64,000 bases of DNA from a virus: IMG/VR virus record IMGVR_UViG_3300022748_000015, positions 1 to 64,000 of that record. The stretch is one strand, 5' to 3'. The position numbers were made by a program, and so were the translations under genes. Shown here piece after piece: positions 55,523 through 64,000 of the stretch; within the stretch, counting starts at the first letter, position 1, and every line of letters starts with the position of its first letter. Under the pieces are notes generated by a model. That model saw only the letters and a list, made by a program, of their open reading frames with translations, did not search any database and had not been told where the DNA came from.

Positions 55523-58164
55523 TGGCTAACTGGGAGTCTGCGGCTGGCCGCCTTGGCCCTGCTGCTGTATGGTACGCAAAAAATGGCTGGTATATCCTTC
55601 CCGTTCATGGCATCACGAAGGATGGACGTTGCACCTGTGGTAAGCCACACTCTGATCCACGTGAAATTGGTAAGCACCCAGCGCTTTATAACTGGAATAC
55701 CGAAGCTTCGAATGATCCGATTAAGGTCGCACAGTGGTGGGAAGAAAACCCCGACTACAACATCGGAGTATTCTGTAAGCCATCTGGCTTCTTCGCAATC
55801 GATATCGATCCACGCTCCGGCGGCGATGATTCTTTCCAGGTTCTAGAAGAGCGTTCTGAGGGCGCAATTATTGCCACTACTGAAGCTATTACCGGTGAAT
55901 ACACTGTTAAGGGCAAGGTAGTTCGTGGACGCCACCTTCTATATAAATGTGACCCAAACGAGAAGTTCCTGGGTAACCTTTCGAAAGAGGGGCTTGGTGG
56001 TATTGACATCAAGCACAATGGTTACATTCTTCTTTCCCCGTCTCGCCACTTCTCTGGCATGACATATGACTGGAAGCCAGGCCATGAGCCATGGAAGATG
56101 GAAGTATCTGAAGCTCCAGAAGAACTTTTAAACGCCCTTCGAGCAAAATCACTTCGTCGTTCGGGCGGAGCAACCACTACATATAAAGAGGGTGAGTGGG
56201 GCTGGCTTGGGGACTTAGAGTTTCGTGGAGAAAAGGTTGATGTCCAGGCAATCCTTGAAGAGGGGATTGATGAGGGTGGTCGTGCTGTTGGTGTCTACCA
56301 ACTCGCATGCGCTCTAGCAAATAAGTTTGGTACTAGCCCTGAATCACGCATGCTCATCGAGTCAATGATGATTCGATTTAATGGGGAGAAGATTCGTCCT
56401 CCAATGGAGCTTGAAGGTCAGAATTCGATTCTGATGCATACTCATCGAGCTATTGATTTTGTTGCCAATAACCCAAAGATTGATAAGTCTTGGCCTGGAA
56501 TTTCTGAATGGGTTGAGAATCAGGGTAAATCCTGGGCAGAATCTGCCCATGAAGAGGGTGTACCTGTATTCTTACCGGATGTGCCTACGGTAGTAGAGCC
56601 AACTCCTGCTGCAAATAATGTTGGAACTACTGTTACCGCCTTAGTTGAGAGCGGTATGTCTGTTACGGATGCCGCTAGTGGTGGAAATATGGACATTCCT
56701 AAGGATGCTGATGCTCTTGAAGCCGAGGGTGGAGGAACTCCAGGCCGTCGCACCCTTACTGATGTCGGTAACGGTCGTCGTATTATTGATACTTTTGGTT
56801 CCGCTCTTCGCTATACTCCAGGTCTTGGTTGGTTTCACTGGACTGGCAACTTCTGGAAGCCAGATGTAGAAGAGCTAGGCATTAATGAACTTGCTAAGCG
56901 AATCTCTCCCGTAATCGCCAGTGAGGTAGTTAACTACGGCGATGGCGATGAGCAAAAGAAGCAGGATATTGTTAACTGGGCTAAGCAGGCAAAATCTAAT
57001 AGCCGTATTGCAAATATGATTAATCAGGCAAACTCTGACACTCGAGTTCAGGTAAGCGTTGAGCAGTGGGATGGTTCGCACCACTTACTCGGCGTTATGA
57101 ATGGTGTTATTGATCTTAAGACTGGAGAGCTTCACAAGGGGCGTCCAGATCTTTATATCACTAAGCGTGCTCCTGTTTCTTATACTCCAGGACTTCGCAA
57201 TGTACGCTGGGAGCAGTTTATTGACTTCGCTACTGGTGGCGATAAGGAGCTTCAGGACTGGGTTCAGCGTGCAGTTGGCTACACCTTAACTGGCCTTAGC
57301 AACCAGGATGTTCTATTCCTTGTCTATGGTCCGGCTGGTTCTGGTAAAAATACTTTTGTCGAAACCATCGTTGAAGCACTCGGCACTGAGCAATATGCAG
57401 GAACCCTACCATCTGACCAACTTGCAGCTGGTAACGGTAATAACTCTTCTCAGCAGTACTATATGGCTGAGCTGCGTGGTAAGCGTATGATTTGGGTTGA
57501 TGAGTTGCCAGAGTCTGAGCGTATCAATGAGAACCAAATTAAGCAGATGACTGGTTCATCAACCATCTCTGCTCGTTCTCCCGGTGAGAAGCCGTTTACA
57601 TTTAAGGCTCAGGGTAAGCTATGGATTACCACTAACCACCGCCCTATCATTAATGATGATGCCATGTGGCGTCGTCTACGTCCAATTCCATGGTCAAAGG
57701 TAGCTGAGAAGCCTGATCCCGATTTAAAGGCCTATCTATCTGATCCTGATGGTGGTCTTCCAGCTGTTCTTTCATGGGCAGTAGAGGGTGCTATTAAATA
57801 CCTTGGTTCTTCAGAAAAAGATCCACTTGGTTGGTGTACTGCTGTTAAGGAAGCTGCAGAAGTTTATCGCAAGAACGAGGACCGAATTGGTATTTTTCTA
57901 GAAGAAGAGACTACTAAGTCTGAAGGCGCTGCAGTTTTAGTTGGAGATATTTACTATGTATACCGCTCGTGGAGCGATATGCGTGGTGAAAAGCCTATGA
58001 CTCAGATTGCATTCCAGCGTAAAATTTCTGACCGTGGTCTAGAAGTAGTTGGCCAGGGAGCTAGAGCAGAGATTCGTAACTATATGCGAACCCCGAAGGC
58101 TGTTCCTCAGCAGGTCAGCGAAGTCAACTGGAACGATATGACGCGTTTTGCAAAGAATATCTAA
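55522..58164 (+). CDS. Primase-polymerase / SF3 helicase fusion
   Basis: 880 aa. The N-terminal 230 residues are a bifunctional primase-polymerase: WYILPVHGITKDGRCTCGKP, FFAIDIDPRSGG with the catalytic DxD (Asp93, Asp95), and RGRHLLYK. A middle linker holds low-complexity Ala/Thr/Pro. The C-terminal half is a D5-type SF3 helicase: Walker A VYGPAGSGKNT (about 601-611), Walker B MIWVDELPE and sensor KLWITTNHRP (about 694-703), followed by WRRLRPIPW. It makes primers and opens the fork. Confidence 0.93.
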   Translation: MANWESAAGRLGPAAVWYAKNGWYILPVHGITKDGRCTCGKPHSDPREIGKHPALYNWNTEASNDPIKVAQWWEENPDYNIGVFCKPSGFFAIDIDPRSGGDDSFQVLEERSEGAIIATTEAITGEYTVKGKVVRGRHLLYKCDPNEKFLGNLSKEGLGGIDIKHNGYILLSPSRHFSGMTYDWKPGHEPWKMEVSEAPEELLNALRAKSLRRSGGATTTYKEGEWGWLGDLEFRGEKVDVQAILEEGIDEGGRAVGVYQLACALANKFGTSPESRMLIESMMIRFNGEKIRPPMELEGQNSILMHTHRAIDFVANNPKIDKSWPGISEWVENQGKSWAESAHEEGVPVFLPDVPTVVEPTPAANNVGTTVTALVESGMSVTDAASGGNMDIPKDADALEAEGGGTPGRRTLTDVGNGRRIIDTFGSALRYTPGLGWFHWTGNFWKPDVEELGINELAKRISPVIASEVVNYGDGDEQKKQDIVNWAKQAKSNSRIANMINQANSDTRVQVSVEQWDGSHHLLGVMNGVIDLKTGELHKGRPDLYITKRAPVSYTPGLRNVRWEQFIDFATGGDKELQDWVQRAVGYTLTGLSNQDVLFLVYGPAGSGKNTFVETIVEALGTEQYAGTLPSDQLAAGNGNNSSQQYYMAELRGKRMIWVDELPESERINENQIKQMTGSSTISARSPGEKPFTFKAQGKLWITTNHRPIINDDAMWRRLRPIPWSKVAEKPDPDLKAYLSDPDGGLPAVLSWAVEGAIKYLGSSEKDPLGWCTAVKEAAEVYRKNEDRIGIFLEEETTKSEGAAVLVGDIYYVYRSWSDMRGEKPMTQIAFQRKISDRGLEVVGQGARAEIRNYMRTPKAVPQQVSEVNWNDMTRFAKNI

Positions 58165-58171
58165 TATTTAT

Positions 58172-58181
58172 GGTATAAGAT
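58172..58181 (+). promoter_or_regulatory. Possible late-type promoter
   Basis: GGTATAAGAT, related to the GGTANAAT boxes, right after the primase stop. No -35. Confidence 0.4.
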
Positions 58182-58202
58182 AGAACTGTACCGGGAGAGG
58201 TA

Positions 58203-58239
58203 TAGACGGGGACTAGGAGTTATTTCTAGTCCCCGCAGT
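58203..58239 (+). terminator. Strong hairpin before glycosyltransferase gene
   Basis: CGGGGACTAG (58207-58216) pairs perfectly with CTAGTCCCCG (58226-58235) around a 9-base loop, and AGAC/GTCT may extend it. No T-run follows, so it may be a leader hairpin or a partial terminator. Confidence 0.6.
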
Positions 58240-58255
58240 CTTATTTAGGATAATA

Positions 58256-59014
58256 GTGAAAATTTGTATTGCAACACCTATGTATGGTGGTAATGCCAAG
58301 AGTGTATTCATTACGAGCCTTGCCAATCTAACAATAAGACTTGCTCAGCGTGGTCACTCCGTTGTACAGACCAACCTCACCAACGAAAGTCTTATAACTA
58401 GAGCTCGAAATACTCTTACTTATTCTTTCCTAACATCCGACTGTGATGCTCTGCTATTTATTGATGGTGATCATGGATTTGATGCTGATGATATTGTAAA
58501 AATGGTTGAATCTGGTAAAGATTTAATTGGTGCAATTTACCCTATGAAGTCAATCAACTGGCAGGCTGTTAGAAATGCAGCACTGCTTGGTAAAGAAAAT
58601 TTAGAAGAATATTCTGGAATCTTTGCTGTAAATATGTTAGACACATCTCAGCATTTTGATGCCAATGAGCCATTTAGAGTTATGGATATTGGTACCGGTA
58701 TGATGTTTATTACTCGTAAAGTATTTAATGATCTTAAGCCATTGTGCAAAACATATAAGAGTAATAGTTATGGAAGTACTATTCCTTTTGGTGAAGATGT
58801 TGTTGAGTATTTTACTACCGCTATCAATGAAAAAGAGATTCTTTTGTCAGAGGACTATGCCTTCTGTGCAATGTGGAGATCTCTAGGTAATGATGTTTGG
58901 GCCGCCCCCTGGGTGAAGATTTCTCACGCTGGCGAATATAGTTTTTCTGGTCAGTTTGCAAAAACTGTAGAACTTCAGGCTGCAATAGCTGAGCATAATA
59001 GTAAAAATAACTAA
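58256..59014 (+). CDS. GT-A fold glycosyltransferase
   Basis: 252 aa, GTG 58256 behind TTTAGGA. MKICIATPMYGGNAKSVFIT start, then SLITRARNTLTYSFL and the acidic metal motif LLFIDGDHGFDADDIV. Later VMDIGTGMMFITRKVF and EDYAFCAMW complete the usual acceptor-side motifs of phage GT-A enzymes. Convergent with another glycosyltransferase, overlapping it by four bases. Target unknown. Confidence 0.82.
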   Translation: MKICIATPMYGGNAKSVFITSLANLTIRLAQRGHSVVQTNLTNESLITRARNTLTYSFLTSDCDALLFIDGDHGFDADDIVKMVESGKDLIGAIYPMKSINWQAVRNAALLGKENLEEYSGIFAVNMLDTSQHFDANEPFRVMDIGTGMMFITRKVFNDLKPLCKTYKSNSYGSTIPFGEDVVEYFTTAINEKEILLSEDYAFCAMWRSLGNDVWAAPWVKISHAGEYSFSGQFAKTVELQAAIAEHNSKNN

Positions 59015-59964
59015 TCCCTAGTTGTTATAACTTTTTTATTTTTAAAGTCAAGTCCAGCGAATACTCCAAACTCACTTAAAGTTCGTACGGAGCCTAATGC
59101 ATCTTCTCCAATTCTTTCTAATTCGAATATAGATTTGACTTCTAGGCGTGATTCTTTATCTAAAGTTGGCCAAAGGTCGGGCCAGTCTGCCCAGGCGTGG
59201 TGTCTTCTTGCTAAGTGGTAGGGCTGCCCGCTGTGATATAGATGCCATACTAAGTGATTTCTGGCAGTCACAATATTAAAACCGTGAGTAAATGCTCTGG
59301 CTGCAATAAGAATTTCTTCACCCCAGAAGGCTACTTTTTTATTAGGTTTAATTTTTGCAAAAGATCCATCAGTAAAAATCATGCCGCCAGCTACTGAAGA
59401 TGTGTATTGACACCCGGGTGGTGTTGTTATAGCTAACTGACTAGGTATAAATCCTAATTCAAAGGAGTCAATTCGTTCTTTAAAAGAGACTCGTGTATTT
59501 TTTTGTTCGAAGTGATCCTCTAATATTACACTTCCGTTTTCTATATACCTATAGTTAGGCGGGTACATAGTTATTAGTGGTTTTGCTATTCCAATATTTT
59601 CATACCATCTATAGTCTTGTATAGCAAGTTCATCCCAGTTCTTTTGGAATCGCATGTGTGCATCTGTTTGAAGATAGAAGTCTTCGTCTATATACAATTC
59701 ATTTGCCATATACCTAGATAGTTGTACTCCAATATTATCTGGAGCTATGCTTTCTATATACCTAATCTCTACATGCTCCGGTGTATTTACATGAGAAATT
59801 GATATAGAGTCTTGTTCTAGCGTGCAGTTGTGCACCCCAAAAACAATTTTATTATTTCCTGATGACATTTCTATGGCATTTTTTATTGTCTCAGGGAGCT
59901 CTAAATCCCTATAGGCGGGGAGCTGAACAAATATGCTATTAGTCACCATTTGTTGGTTGGACAT
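59011..59964 (-). CDS. GlcNAc-transferase-family glycosyltransferase (PF11397 type)
   Basis: 317 aa. It begins SIFVQLPAYRDLELPETIKN and has a central FYLQTDAHMRFQKNWDELA. These are the diagnostic blocks of the PF11397 family, known from UDP-GlcNAc:hydroxyproline transferases. Later VAGGMIFTDGSF and WGEEILIAARAFTHGF fit the same fold. Known relatives sugar-modify hydroxyproline in Skp1, so a Pro/Thr-rich collagen-like fibre nearby is an attractive but unproven substrate. Codon use is more AT-rich than in the head genes. Confidence 0.83.
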   Translation of the reverse strand: MSNQQMVTNSIFVQLPAYRDLELPETIKNAIEMSSGNNKIVFGVHNCTLEQDSISISHVNTPEHVEIRYIESIAPDNIGVQLSRYMANELYIDEDFYLQTDAHMRFQKNWDELAIQDYRWYENIGIAKPLITMYPPNYRYIENGSVILEDHFEQKNTRVSFKERIDSFELGFIPSQLAITTPPGCQYTSSVAGGMIFTDGSFAKIKPNKKVAFWGEEILIAARAFTHGFNIVTARNHLVWHLYHSGQPYHLARRHHAWADWPDLWPTLDKESRLEVKSIFELERIGEDALGSVRTLSEFGVFAGLDFKNKKVITTRD

Positions 59965-60188
59965 GTTGAATCTTTAAATTCTACTCTTGTAGGCATAAAG
60001 CATCCACACTGGGAACATTGGCTAGTGTAGTTCACAAATAGTGGGCAATCTCGGCAAATATCTAATCTAGCATTGCTGATGTCTTGGTCTATCTTCTCTA
60101 GAGATAGGATATCTGTTGATTTAGGTGATATCTCCGTACCCCGTGTGCTGACTACTTTCTCTTTATAGAGCTGCCAAGCACTAGGCAT
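59943..60188 (-). CDS. Small Cys-rich zinc-binding-like protein
   Basis: 81 aa overlapping the glycosyltransferase by 22 bases. The second half has ICRDCPLFVNYTSQCSQCGC followed by FMPTRVEFKDSTCPTNKW: two CxxC pairs and a further Cys. Small proteins with this ending are common next to virion genes of diverse phages. Function unknown; zinc binding inferred. Confidence 0.75.
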   Translation of the reverse strand: MPSAWQLYKEKVVSTRGTEISPKSTDILSLEKIDQDISNARLDICRDCPLFVNYTSQCSQCGCFMPTRVEFKDSTCPTNKW

Positions 60189-60516
60189 TCTGTAGTACCT
60201 CTACAAATTTTGGATCACTAGAGTATGCTGCCACTAGCATTTCATTTTCATTTGCTATTTCTTGAACTAGTGCTACTGAATCTCCTAGCAAGAATGCAAA
60301 TTTAGTAGCCATAGGATTAATGTCTATTTCGGCTACTGGAGATCCATCCATATAGAATGTGCCTTCAGCATATGTAGACCCTACTACTACATCCAACCCA
60401 TCGCAGATAACTATTGAAGGATTTGATCTTAGGGTGTCATAAAATCCGTCGTTGAGCTCTACTATCTCTAAATTAAATGCAAATGCATTATCAATGATTA
60501 ATGAAAAAGTTGCCAT
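60181..60516 (-). CDS. Hypothetical fibre-region protein
   Basis: 111 aa. Beta-rich beginning (TFSLIIDNAFAFNLEIVELN), SIVICDGLDVVVGSTYAEGT, then VAEIDINPMATKFAFLLGD and a helical end. No family recognised. It overlaps the next gene by eight bases and is six bases from the large fibre gene, so it is probably a fibre accessory. Confidence 0.65.
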   Translation of the reverse strand: MATFSLIIDNAFAFNLEIVELNDGFYDTLRSNPSIVICDGLDVVVGSTYAEGTFYMDGSPVAEIDINPMATKFAFLLGDSVALVQEIANENEMLVAAYSSDPKFVEVLQNA

Positions 60517-60522
60517 AGCTAA

Positions 60523-62640
60523 TTATAATTCCTCTTCCATCATACTCGGATCAATAGAGAAGATTCCAAAGCGTGGTGGGAATGAAGGTGGTGTTGCTGT
60601 CGTTGTTGTAGTTGGAGCAGCAGTAGTGGTAGTTGGAGCGGCTGTAGTGGTAGTCCCTCCTACTCCACTTCCACCAGTACATTCGTAATATGCTGTTGAT
60701 CCGGTAGATCCATCAGAACACTTATAGTAAAACTGTTGTACATAACCGCTACCGCAGATAGTTCCTGTATATCCGTTTGTACTATACCCTACATAGAATA
60801 AATTACCATTCACTCTGCCATAACTAGGGCCACACGTCACCCCTGCGGTAGTGGTAGTGGTTGTAGTAGTAGTTGTAGTGGTAGTTGCTGCTCCTGACAT
60901 TGTTATTCCGGCTGAATTTGATGCCAGAGTTGCAAATGAAGAGCTTAATGCTGAGACAGACAAGCTATATGAATTGCCAGGAGATACTGCCCAGCTTACG
61001 CTTGTTCCACCATATCCAGATGATGAGTCTATAGTAACTCCCCCGGAACTCAAGGTGTATGAGTATAGTGCTGTTCCAGATGGTGGATTAGACCAACTAC
61101 CTGTAAGTGAGGTAGATGAGTTTTCAGTTAGAGTTACTGTAAATGGTGCTGATGCAGGAGTAGTTACACTCGCGGAGTTTGATGCTAGAACTGTAAAAGA
61201 TGAGCTTTTCGCTGAAACAGTTAGGGTATAGCTTGTTCCTCCGGCTACAGTCCATGAGCCAGAGGTAGCACTCGTAGCATTTCCAGACGCAATAGTCGTG
61301 CCTCCAGATGAGAGTACATAGTCATATATTGCAGTACCAGCTGGAGGATTTGACCAACTTCCACTAACTGATGTAGCAGAGTTAGCGGTTAAACTTACTG
61401 AAAATACTCCAGGTGGGTTTGTCGTGGTAGTTGTAGTAGTGGTAGTTGACCCTACTGTCGCTGTTCCAGAGAGAAGTACTACACCGCCAGCTCCAATTGC
61501 TTGAACTGTAAACGTATAGCTATGGCCCGAAACTAGTCCAGTAAAGTTATAGAAGTTAGCCGCTGAGTTTGAATAAGATGATCCATTGTAGGACACTCCG
61601 CCTGGATCTGTATTATCAACCAACGAGAAACTAAAATAGGATGTCCCCGTTGGGCCCATGGTCCATGTGGTATTTATTTGAGTATCTGAGGCTGCTACTG
61701 CTGTCACATTTAGACTACCTACTGTAGTCACGTAGGAACTGGAACCTTGATCACCAACACCGTTTATATTAGTTCCAACTACTGTAGCATAGTAGATACC
61801 ATCAGCAACTCCAGTAAATGTTGTACTAGTATCGGTAGCACCTATTCCAGAGGCGGTATATGCTAGAGCACCAGTATTACCGTTATATAGCTTGACTGCT
61901 ACTGCTGATAGCGGAGCACCTCCCTCGTGACCATAGAAATTCCAGGTTACGGATATAGTTCCGGCTGCAGTTACACTTGCATTTACAGCTGGGCCTGCTG
62001 GCTTAGAGGTAATTAGCGCTGAGTTTGACCAATCTGACTGTAAGGATAGTCCGTTAGCATTTCTAACTGCAACTACAAATGAAGTATTGTATCCAGGAAT
62101 TAGGCTATTTGCGGTTACTGGTGAAGAAGATCCTTCTCCAACCTTAACTGTTGAGTTTAGGCTTGAGTATACTTCATAAGTAGAAACAGTTTTACCACCA
62201 GTAGCTCGAGGAACGAATCCAACAGTAGCTCCCGGGTTTCCGTAACTTCTATCAGTACCGATATTAGTTGCTGTACCAATAATTGGAGCCTGAGGCACGG
62301 TTGTAGCCACTACTGCAGCCGAAGGTGCTGAAGGAGCTGAATCTCCGTTGGTCCAATAACCAATGGCTTTAATGGTATAAGTATAAGAAACACCACTCTG
62401 TAGTCCAGTAATATTGATTGGTGAAGTAGAGCTTATAGCTGTAAAATTTCCTGGACTAGATGTTGCTTGGTAGTAAAGTGTGGGACCGCTAGTCGGATCT
62501 GGAGTAAAACTTATATCAACTGATCCATTATTATATTGACGGTTAAGTCCTACGTCTGTAGCAGAGATATTTGTTGGAGCTTTTGGTGGAAGATATGTCC
62601 ACACATTTGCTGAAGCTCGTCCTCCCAGGAATGGCTTCAT
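60523..62640 (-). CDS. FN3-repeat fibre with poly-Thr linkers
   Basis: 705 aa. ATG 62640 (MKPFLGGRASANVW) is chosen because the previous gene stops at 62643; the TTG further upstream lies inside it. About three classical FN3 domains come first (APTNISATDVGL, SYTYTIKAIGYWTNGDSAPS). Then come Ser/Thr/Gly-rich beta repeats, two of them closely related (VSGSWSNPPAGTAIYDYVLS and LTGSWSNPPSGTALYSYTLS). Runs of 9-13 Thr separate the blocks, and TTTTAAPTTTTAAP repeats lie near the end. A Cys-containing region (ICGSGYVQQFYYKCSDGSTG) may be a small disulfide domain. It is probably a host-binding fibre; the Thr runs are candidate O-glycosylation sites. Confidence 0.8.
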   Translation of the reverse strand: MKPFLGGRASANVWTYLPPKAPTNISATDVGLNRQYNNGSVDISFTPDPTSGPTLYYQATSSPGNFTAISSTSPINITGLQSGVSYTYTIKAIGYWTNGDSAPSAPSAAVVATTVPQAPIIGTATNIGTDRSYGNPGATVGFVPRATGGKTVSTYEVYSSLNSTVKVGEGSSSPVTANSLIPGYNTSFVVAVRNANGLSLQSDWSNSALITSKPAGPAVNASVTAAGTISVTWNFYGHEGGAPLSAVAVKLYNGNTGALAYTASGIGATDTSTTFTGVADGIYYATVVGTNINGVGDQGSSSYVTTVGSLNVTAVAASDTQINTTWTMGPTGTSYFSFSLVDNTDPGGVSYNGSSYSNSAANFYNFTGLVSGHSYTFTVQAIGAGGVVLLSGTATVGSTTTTTTTTTNPPGVFSVSLTANSATSVSGSWSNPPAGTAIYDYVLSSGGTTIASGNATSATSGSWTVAGGTSYTLTVSAKSSSFTVLASNSASVTTPASAPFTVTLTENSSTSLTGSWSNPPSGTALYSYTLSSGGVTIDSSSGYGGTSVSWAVSPGNSYSLSVSALSSSFATLASNSAGITMSGAATTTTTTTTTTTTTAGVTCGPSYGRVNGNLFYVGYSTNGYTGTICGSGYVQQFYYKCSDGSTGSTAYYECTGGSGVGGTTTTAAPTTTTAAPTTTTTATPPSFPPRFGIFSIDPSMMEEEL

Positions 62641-62642
62641 GA

Positions 62643-64000
62643 CTATGCCATCAAATCGCCAACAGCAATCCAGGAGTTGGTTCCTGGACGCTTGATAAGA
62701 GTTGCTGACGCCCAACGGGTGCGAATTCTAAGACCAGGAACTCCCTGGATTGTTACGTTTCCATTAGCTGGAGTTAGGGTTACAAAACCAGTTCCAGTAC
62801 TAATTACTGTAATTTGTGCACCAGTAGTAAATCCAACGGTTGCCTCATCGGGGACATATAGGTTGGTATCCGAACTACTTGATATCTCTACGATTTGACC
62901 ATCATCAGATAGCGCAAGTGTATAGCTAGTGGCTAGCTGATTAAACGAGTAGTGATACGAAACAGGTCCGGTTGGTCCAGTCACTCCAGGCCCTGTAGGT
63001 CCTGTTACGGTGGATGCTGGTCCGGTTGGTCCAGTCACTCCAGGCCCTGTAGGTCCTATTGCTCCTGCAGTTCCTTGAATTCCTTGCACACCCTGAGGTC
63101 CGGTTGGCCCCTGCACACCCTGAGACCCTGCGGTTCCAGTTGGACCAGTCGCTCCCTGGATTCCTGCACCAGTTGCGCCAGTAGGACCGGTTGGTCCCTT
63201 AGTTCCTGTTGGACCAGTAACCGAAGGTCCAGTTACAGAAGGTCCGGTAGCACCCGTTGGGCCGACTCCACCCTGCGGTCCAGTTGGTCCAGGATTACCC
63301 TGCACACCCTGGACACCTTGAGTACCTTGCGGCCCGGTTACACCGGTGGCACCTTGTATACCAGTTGGGCCAGTTACGGAAATACCTATAGGTCCGGTGG
63401 CTCCAGTAGGGCCCACTACATTTGAAGGAGCACCAGTCGGTCCAGTTGCACCGGTCTCACCCTGAGCACCTGTTGGTCCAGTTGGTCCTTTATCTCCAAC
63501 ATCTCCAGTACGAGCAAAGGTGATGTAGATACCAGCTGTATTTGAAATTGAAGTAACCGAGCCAGAAACATAGGCAATAGGTACTTCAAAATAGGTGTCA
63601 TGGTGGTAGTGATTGCCAACTATTGAATAGTAGATATAGTTTTCTGGAGCATTTATCTCCGAAATTTTAAAAGTTCCCTTGATGGCAGAAGATGAGTCAT
63701 CAATAGTTTGTAGGAAGCTTGAGATATCTGTATCAGATAGGTCGTACCAAGAAATATACATTTCTGTAGCACTAGTTAATAGATTATTGAAGCTTAGATT
63801 ACCGTGCCCTGGGTTTTCATCAATAACTGATGTTAGGTAGTGGTATTCATATGTTGCTCCACCAAAAGTACCCTGAGGACCTTGCGGTCCAGTCGCACCA
63901 GTTGGTCCAGTTACAGTAGAGTCAGCACCAATGGGACCTTGATCACCCTGAGGACCAGTTGGTCCCGTAGGACCATGAGCACCAACAATTACCGGCTCCC
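62643..64000 (-). CDS. Collagen-like tail fibre, 5' end outside window
   Basis: Open to the right edge on the - strand, so the N-terminus is missing; at least 452 codons are visible. From the edge: Gly-X-Y repeats, a globular insert (about 120 aa, including [20 protein letters not shown] and [18 protein letters not shown]), a second Gly-X-Y stretch of about 160 residues dominated by GPT, GAT and GVQ triplets, and a C-terminal beta domain ending WIAVGDLMA. The ATG at 63761 lies inside the insert and is not the start. Triple-helical fibre trimer expected. The repeats produce long direct repeats in DNA around 62970-63480. Confidence 0.85.
   Translation of the reverse strand, partial: EPVIVGAHGPTGPTGPQGDQGPIGADSTVTGPTGATGPQGPQGTFGGATYEYHYLTSVIDENPGHGNLSFNNLLTSATEMYISWYDLSDTDISSFLQTIDDSSSAIKGTFKISEINAPENYIYYSIVGNHYHHDTYFEVPIAYVSGSVTSISNTAGIYITFARTGDVGDKGPTGPTGAQGETGATGPTGAPSNVVGPTGATGPIGISVTGPTGIQGATGVTGPQGTQGVQGVQGNPGPTGPQGGVGPTGATGPSVTGPSVTGPTGTKGPTGPTGATGAGIQGATGPTGTAGSQGVQGPTGPQGVQGIQGTAGAIGPTGPGVTGPTGPASTVTGPTGPGVTGPTGPVSYHYSFNQLATSYTLALSDDGQIVEISSSSDTNLYVPDEATVGFTTGAQITVISTGTGFVTLTPANGNVTIQGVPGLRIRTRWASATLIKRPGTNSWIAVGDLMA

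Noticed and set aside
60851-61231. + strand ORF opening with a valine run
   Set aside because: The Val run is the antisense of the poly-Thr codons of the fibre gene.
62952-63425. 157-codon + strand ORF rich in Ser, Arg, Trp and Gly
   Set aside because: It is the antisense reading of collagen-type repeats and has no start signals.
62970-63480. CRISPR-like spaced repeats
   Set aside because: Repeat period is set by codons of Gly-X-Y triplets; there are no regular spacers or palindromic repeats.
1-64000. tRNA or rRNA genes
   Set aside because: No cloverleaf-like sequence with a T-loop GTTCRA and acceptor pairing was noticed; reading by eye is not a substitute for a covariance search.
1-64000. 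Integrase, attachment site or lysogeny repressor
   Set aside because: No tyrosine or serine recombinase motifs and no typical repressor seen; the genome continues outside the window, so this is not proof of a lytic cycle.

Overview
The window is part of the genome of a tailed double-stranded DNA phage (siphovirus layout: tape-measure gene of about 1,000 codons, tail tube, tail-assembly chaperone frameshift) that infects an actinobacterium. The host assignment rests on a WhiB-family gene (50878-51336), a protein family known essentially only from Actinobacteria and their phages, on DUF2746-, DUF6582- and capsid-protease-type proteins typical of actinophages, and on several leaderless or near-leaderless starts. 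By eye the base composition is moderate rather than GC-rich, which fits a low-to-medium-GC aquatic actinobacterium better than Streptomyces or Mycobacterium; that is inference. No integrase, excisionase or obvious repressor is visible. The DNA polymerase carries Tyr at the position equivalent to E. coli Pol I Phe762, which is usual in lytic phages.

Layout. (1) 1-4.6 kb: an array of short transcription cassettes on the + strand. Most have a strong promoter, a short inverted repeat at the expected 5' end of the RNA, one or two small ORFs (50-117 aa) and a factor-independent terminator. The cassettes are separated by an 18-bp repeat (core AGAAAAAATAAATAC, eight copies in both orientations). (2) 4.6-5.48 kb: a gene-free region with tandem repeats, palindromes and a near-perfect CIRCE element (the HrcA heat-shock operator). 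(3) 5.48-8.94 kb: a lipoprotein NlpC/P60 lysin, three small membrane proteins, a two-HTH regulator, a DUF2218 protein and a full thioredoxin reductase. (4) 8.96-41.1 kb: packaging, head and tail genes: terminase, portal, a Dps ferritin, a metallopeptidase-tipped structural protein, head genes with duplicated domains, a capsid with an acidic N-terminal scaffold-like region, tail tube, connectors, tail chaperones with a -1 frameshift signal, tape measure, distal tail, hub and an S74 fibre. (5) 41.1-51.3 kb: DNA metabolism: PolA, RuvC-like resolvase, SNF2 helicase, HNH endonuclease, a Cas4-like exonuclease with a disrupted reading frame, a Sak4-like ATPase, an SSB-like protein, then a glycosyltransferase-like gene and WhiB. 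(6) 51.3-55.3 kb, - strand: two tandem glycosyltransferases, a phosphoesterase, a small HTH protein and a membrane protein. (7) 55.5-59.0 kb, + strand: primase-helicase and a glycosyltransferase. (8) 59.0-64.0 kb, - strand: another glycosyltransferase and two fibre proteins, one rich in FN3 domains and poly-Thr, one collagen-like and running off the window.

How it fits together. Two promoter styles are visible. Canonical TTGAC(T/A)-17-TA---T promoters drive the left arm, the regulators and the replication genes. A -35-less GGTANAAT box stands before the terminase, capsid, tail-chaperone and tail-hub genes, and may be served by host polymerase altered by the phage WhiB or the two-HTH protein. 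Thioredoxin reductase and Dps sit inside the structural region and suggest redox or iron protection during late infection. The five glycosyltransferase-like genes lie near Thr-rich collagen-like and poly-Thr fibre proteins, so fibre or capsid glycosylation is one possible role.
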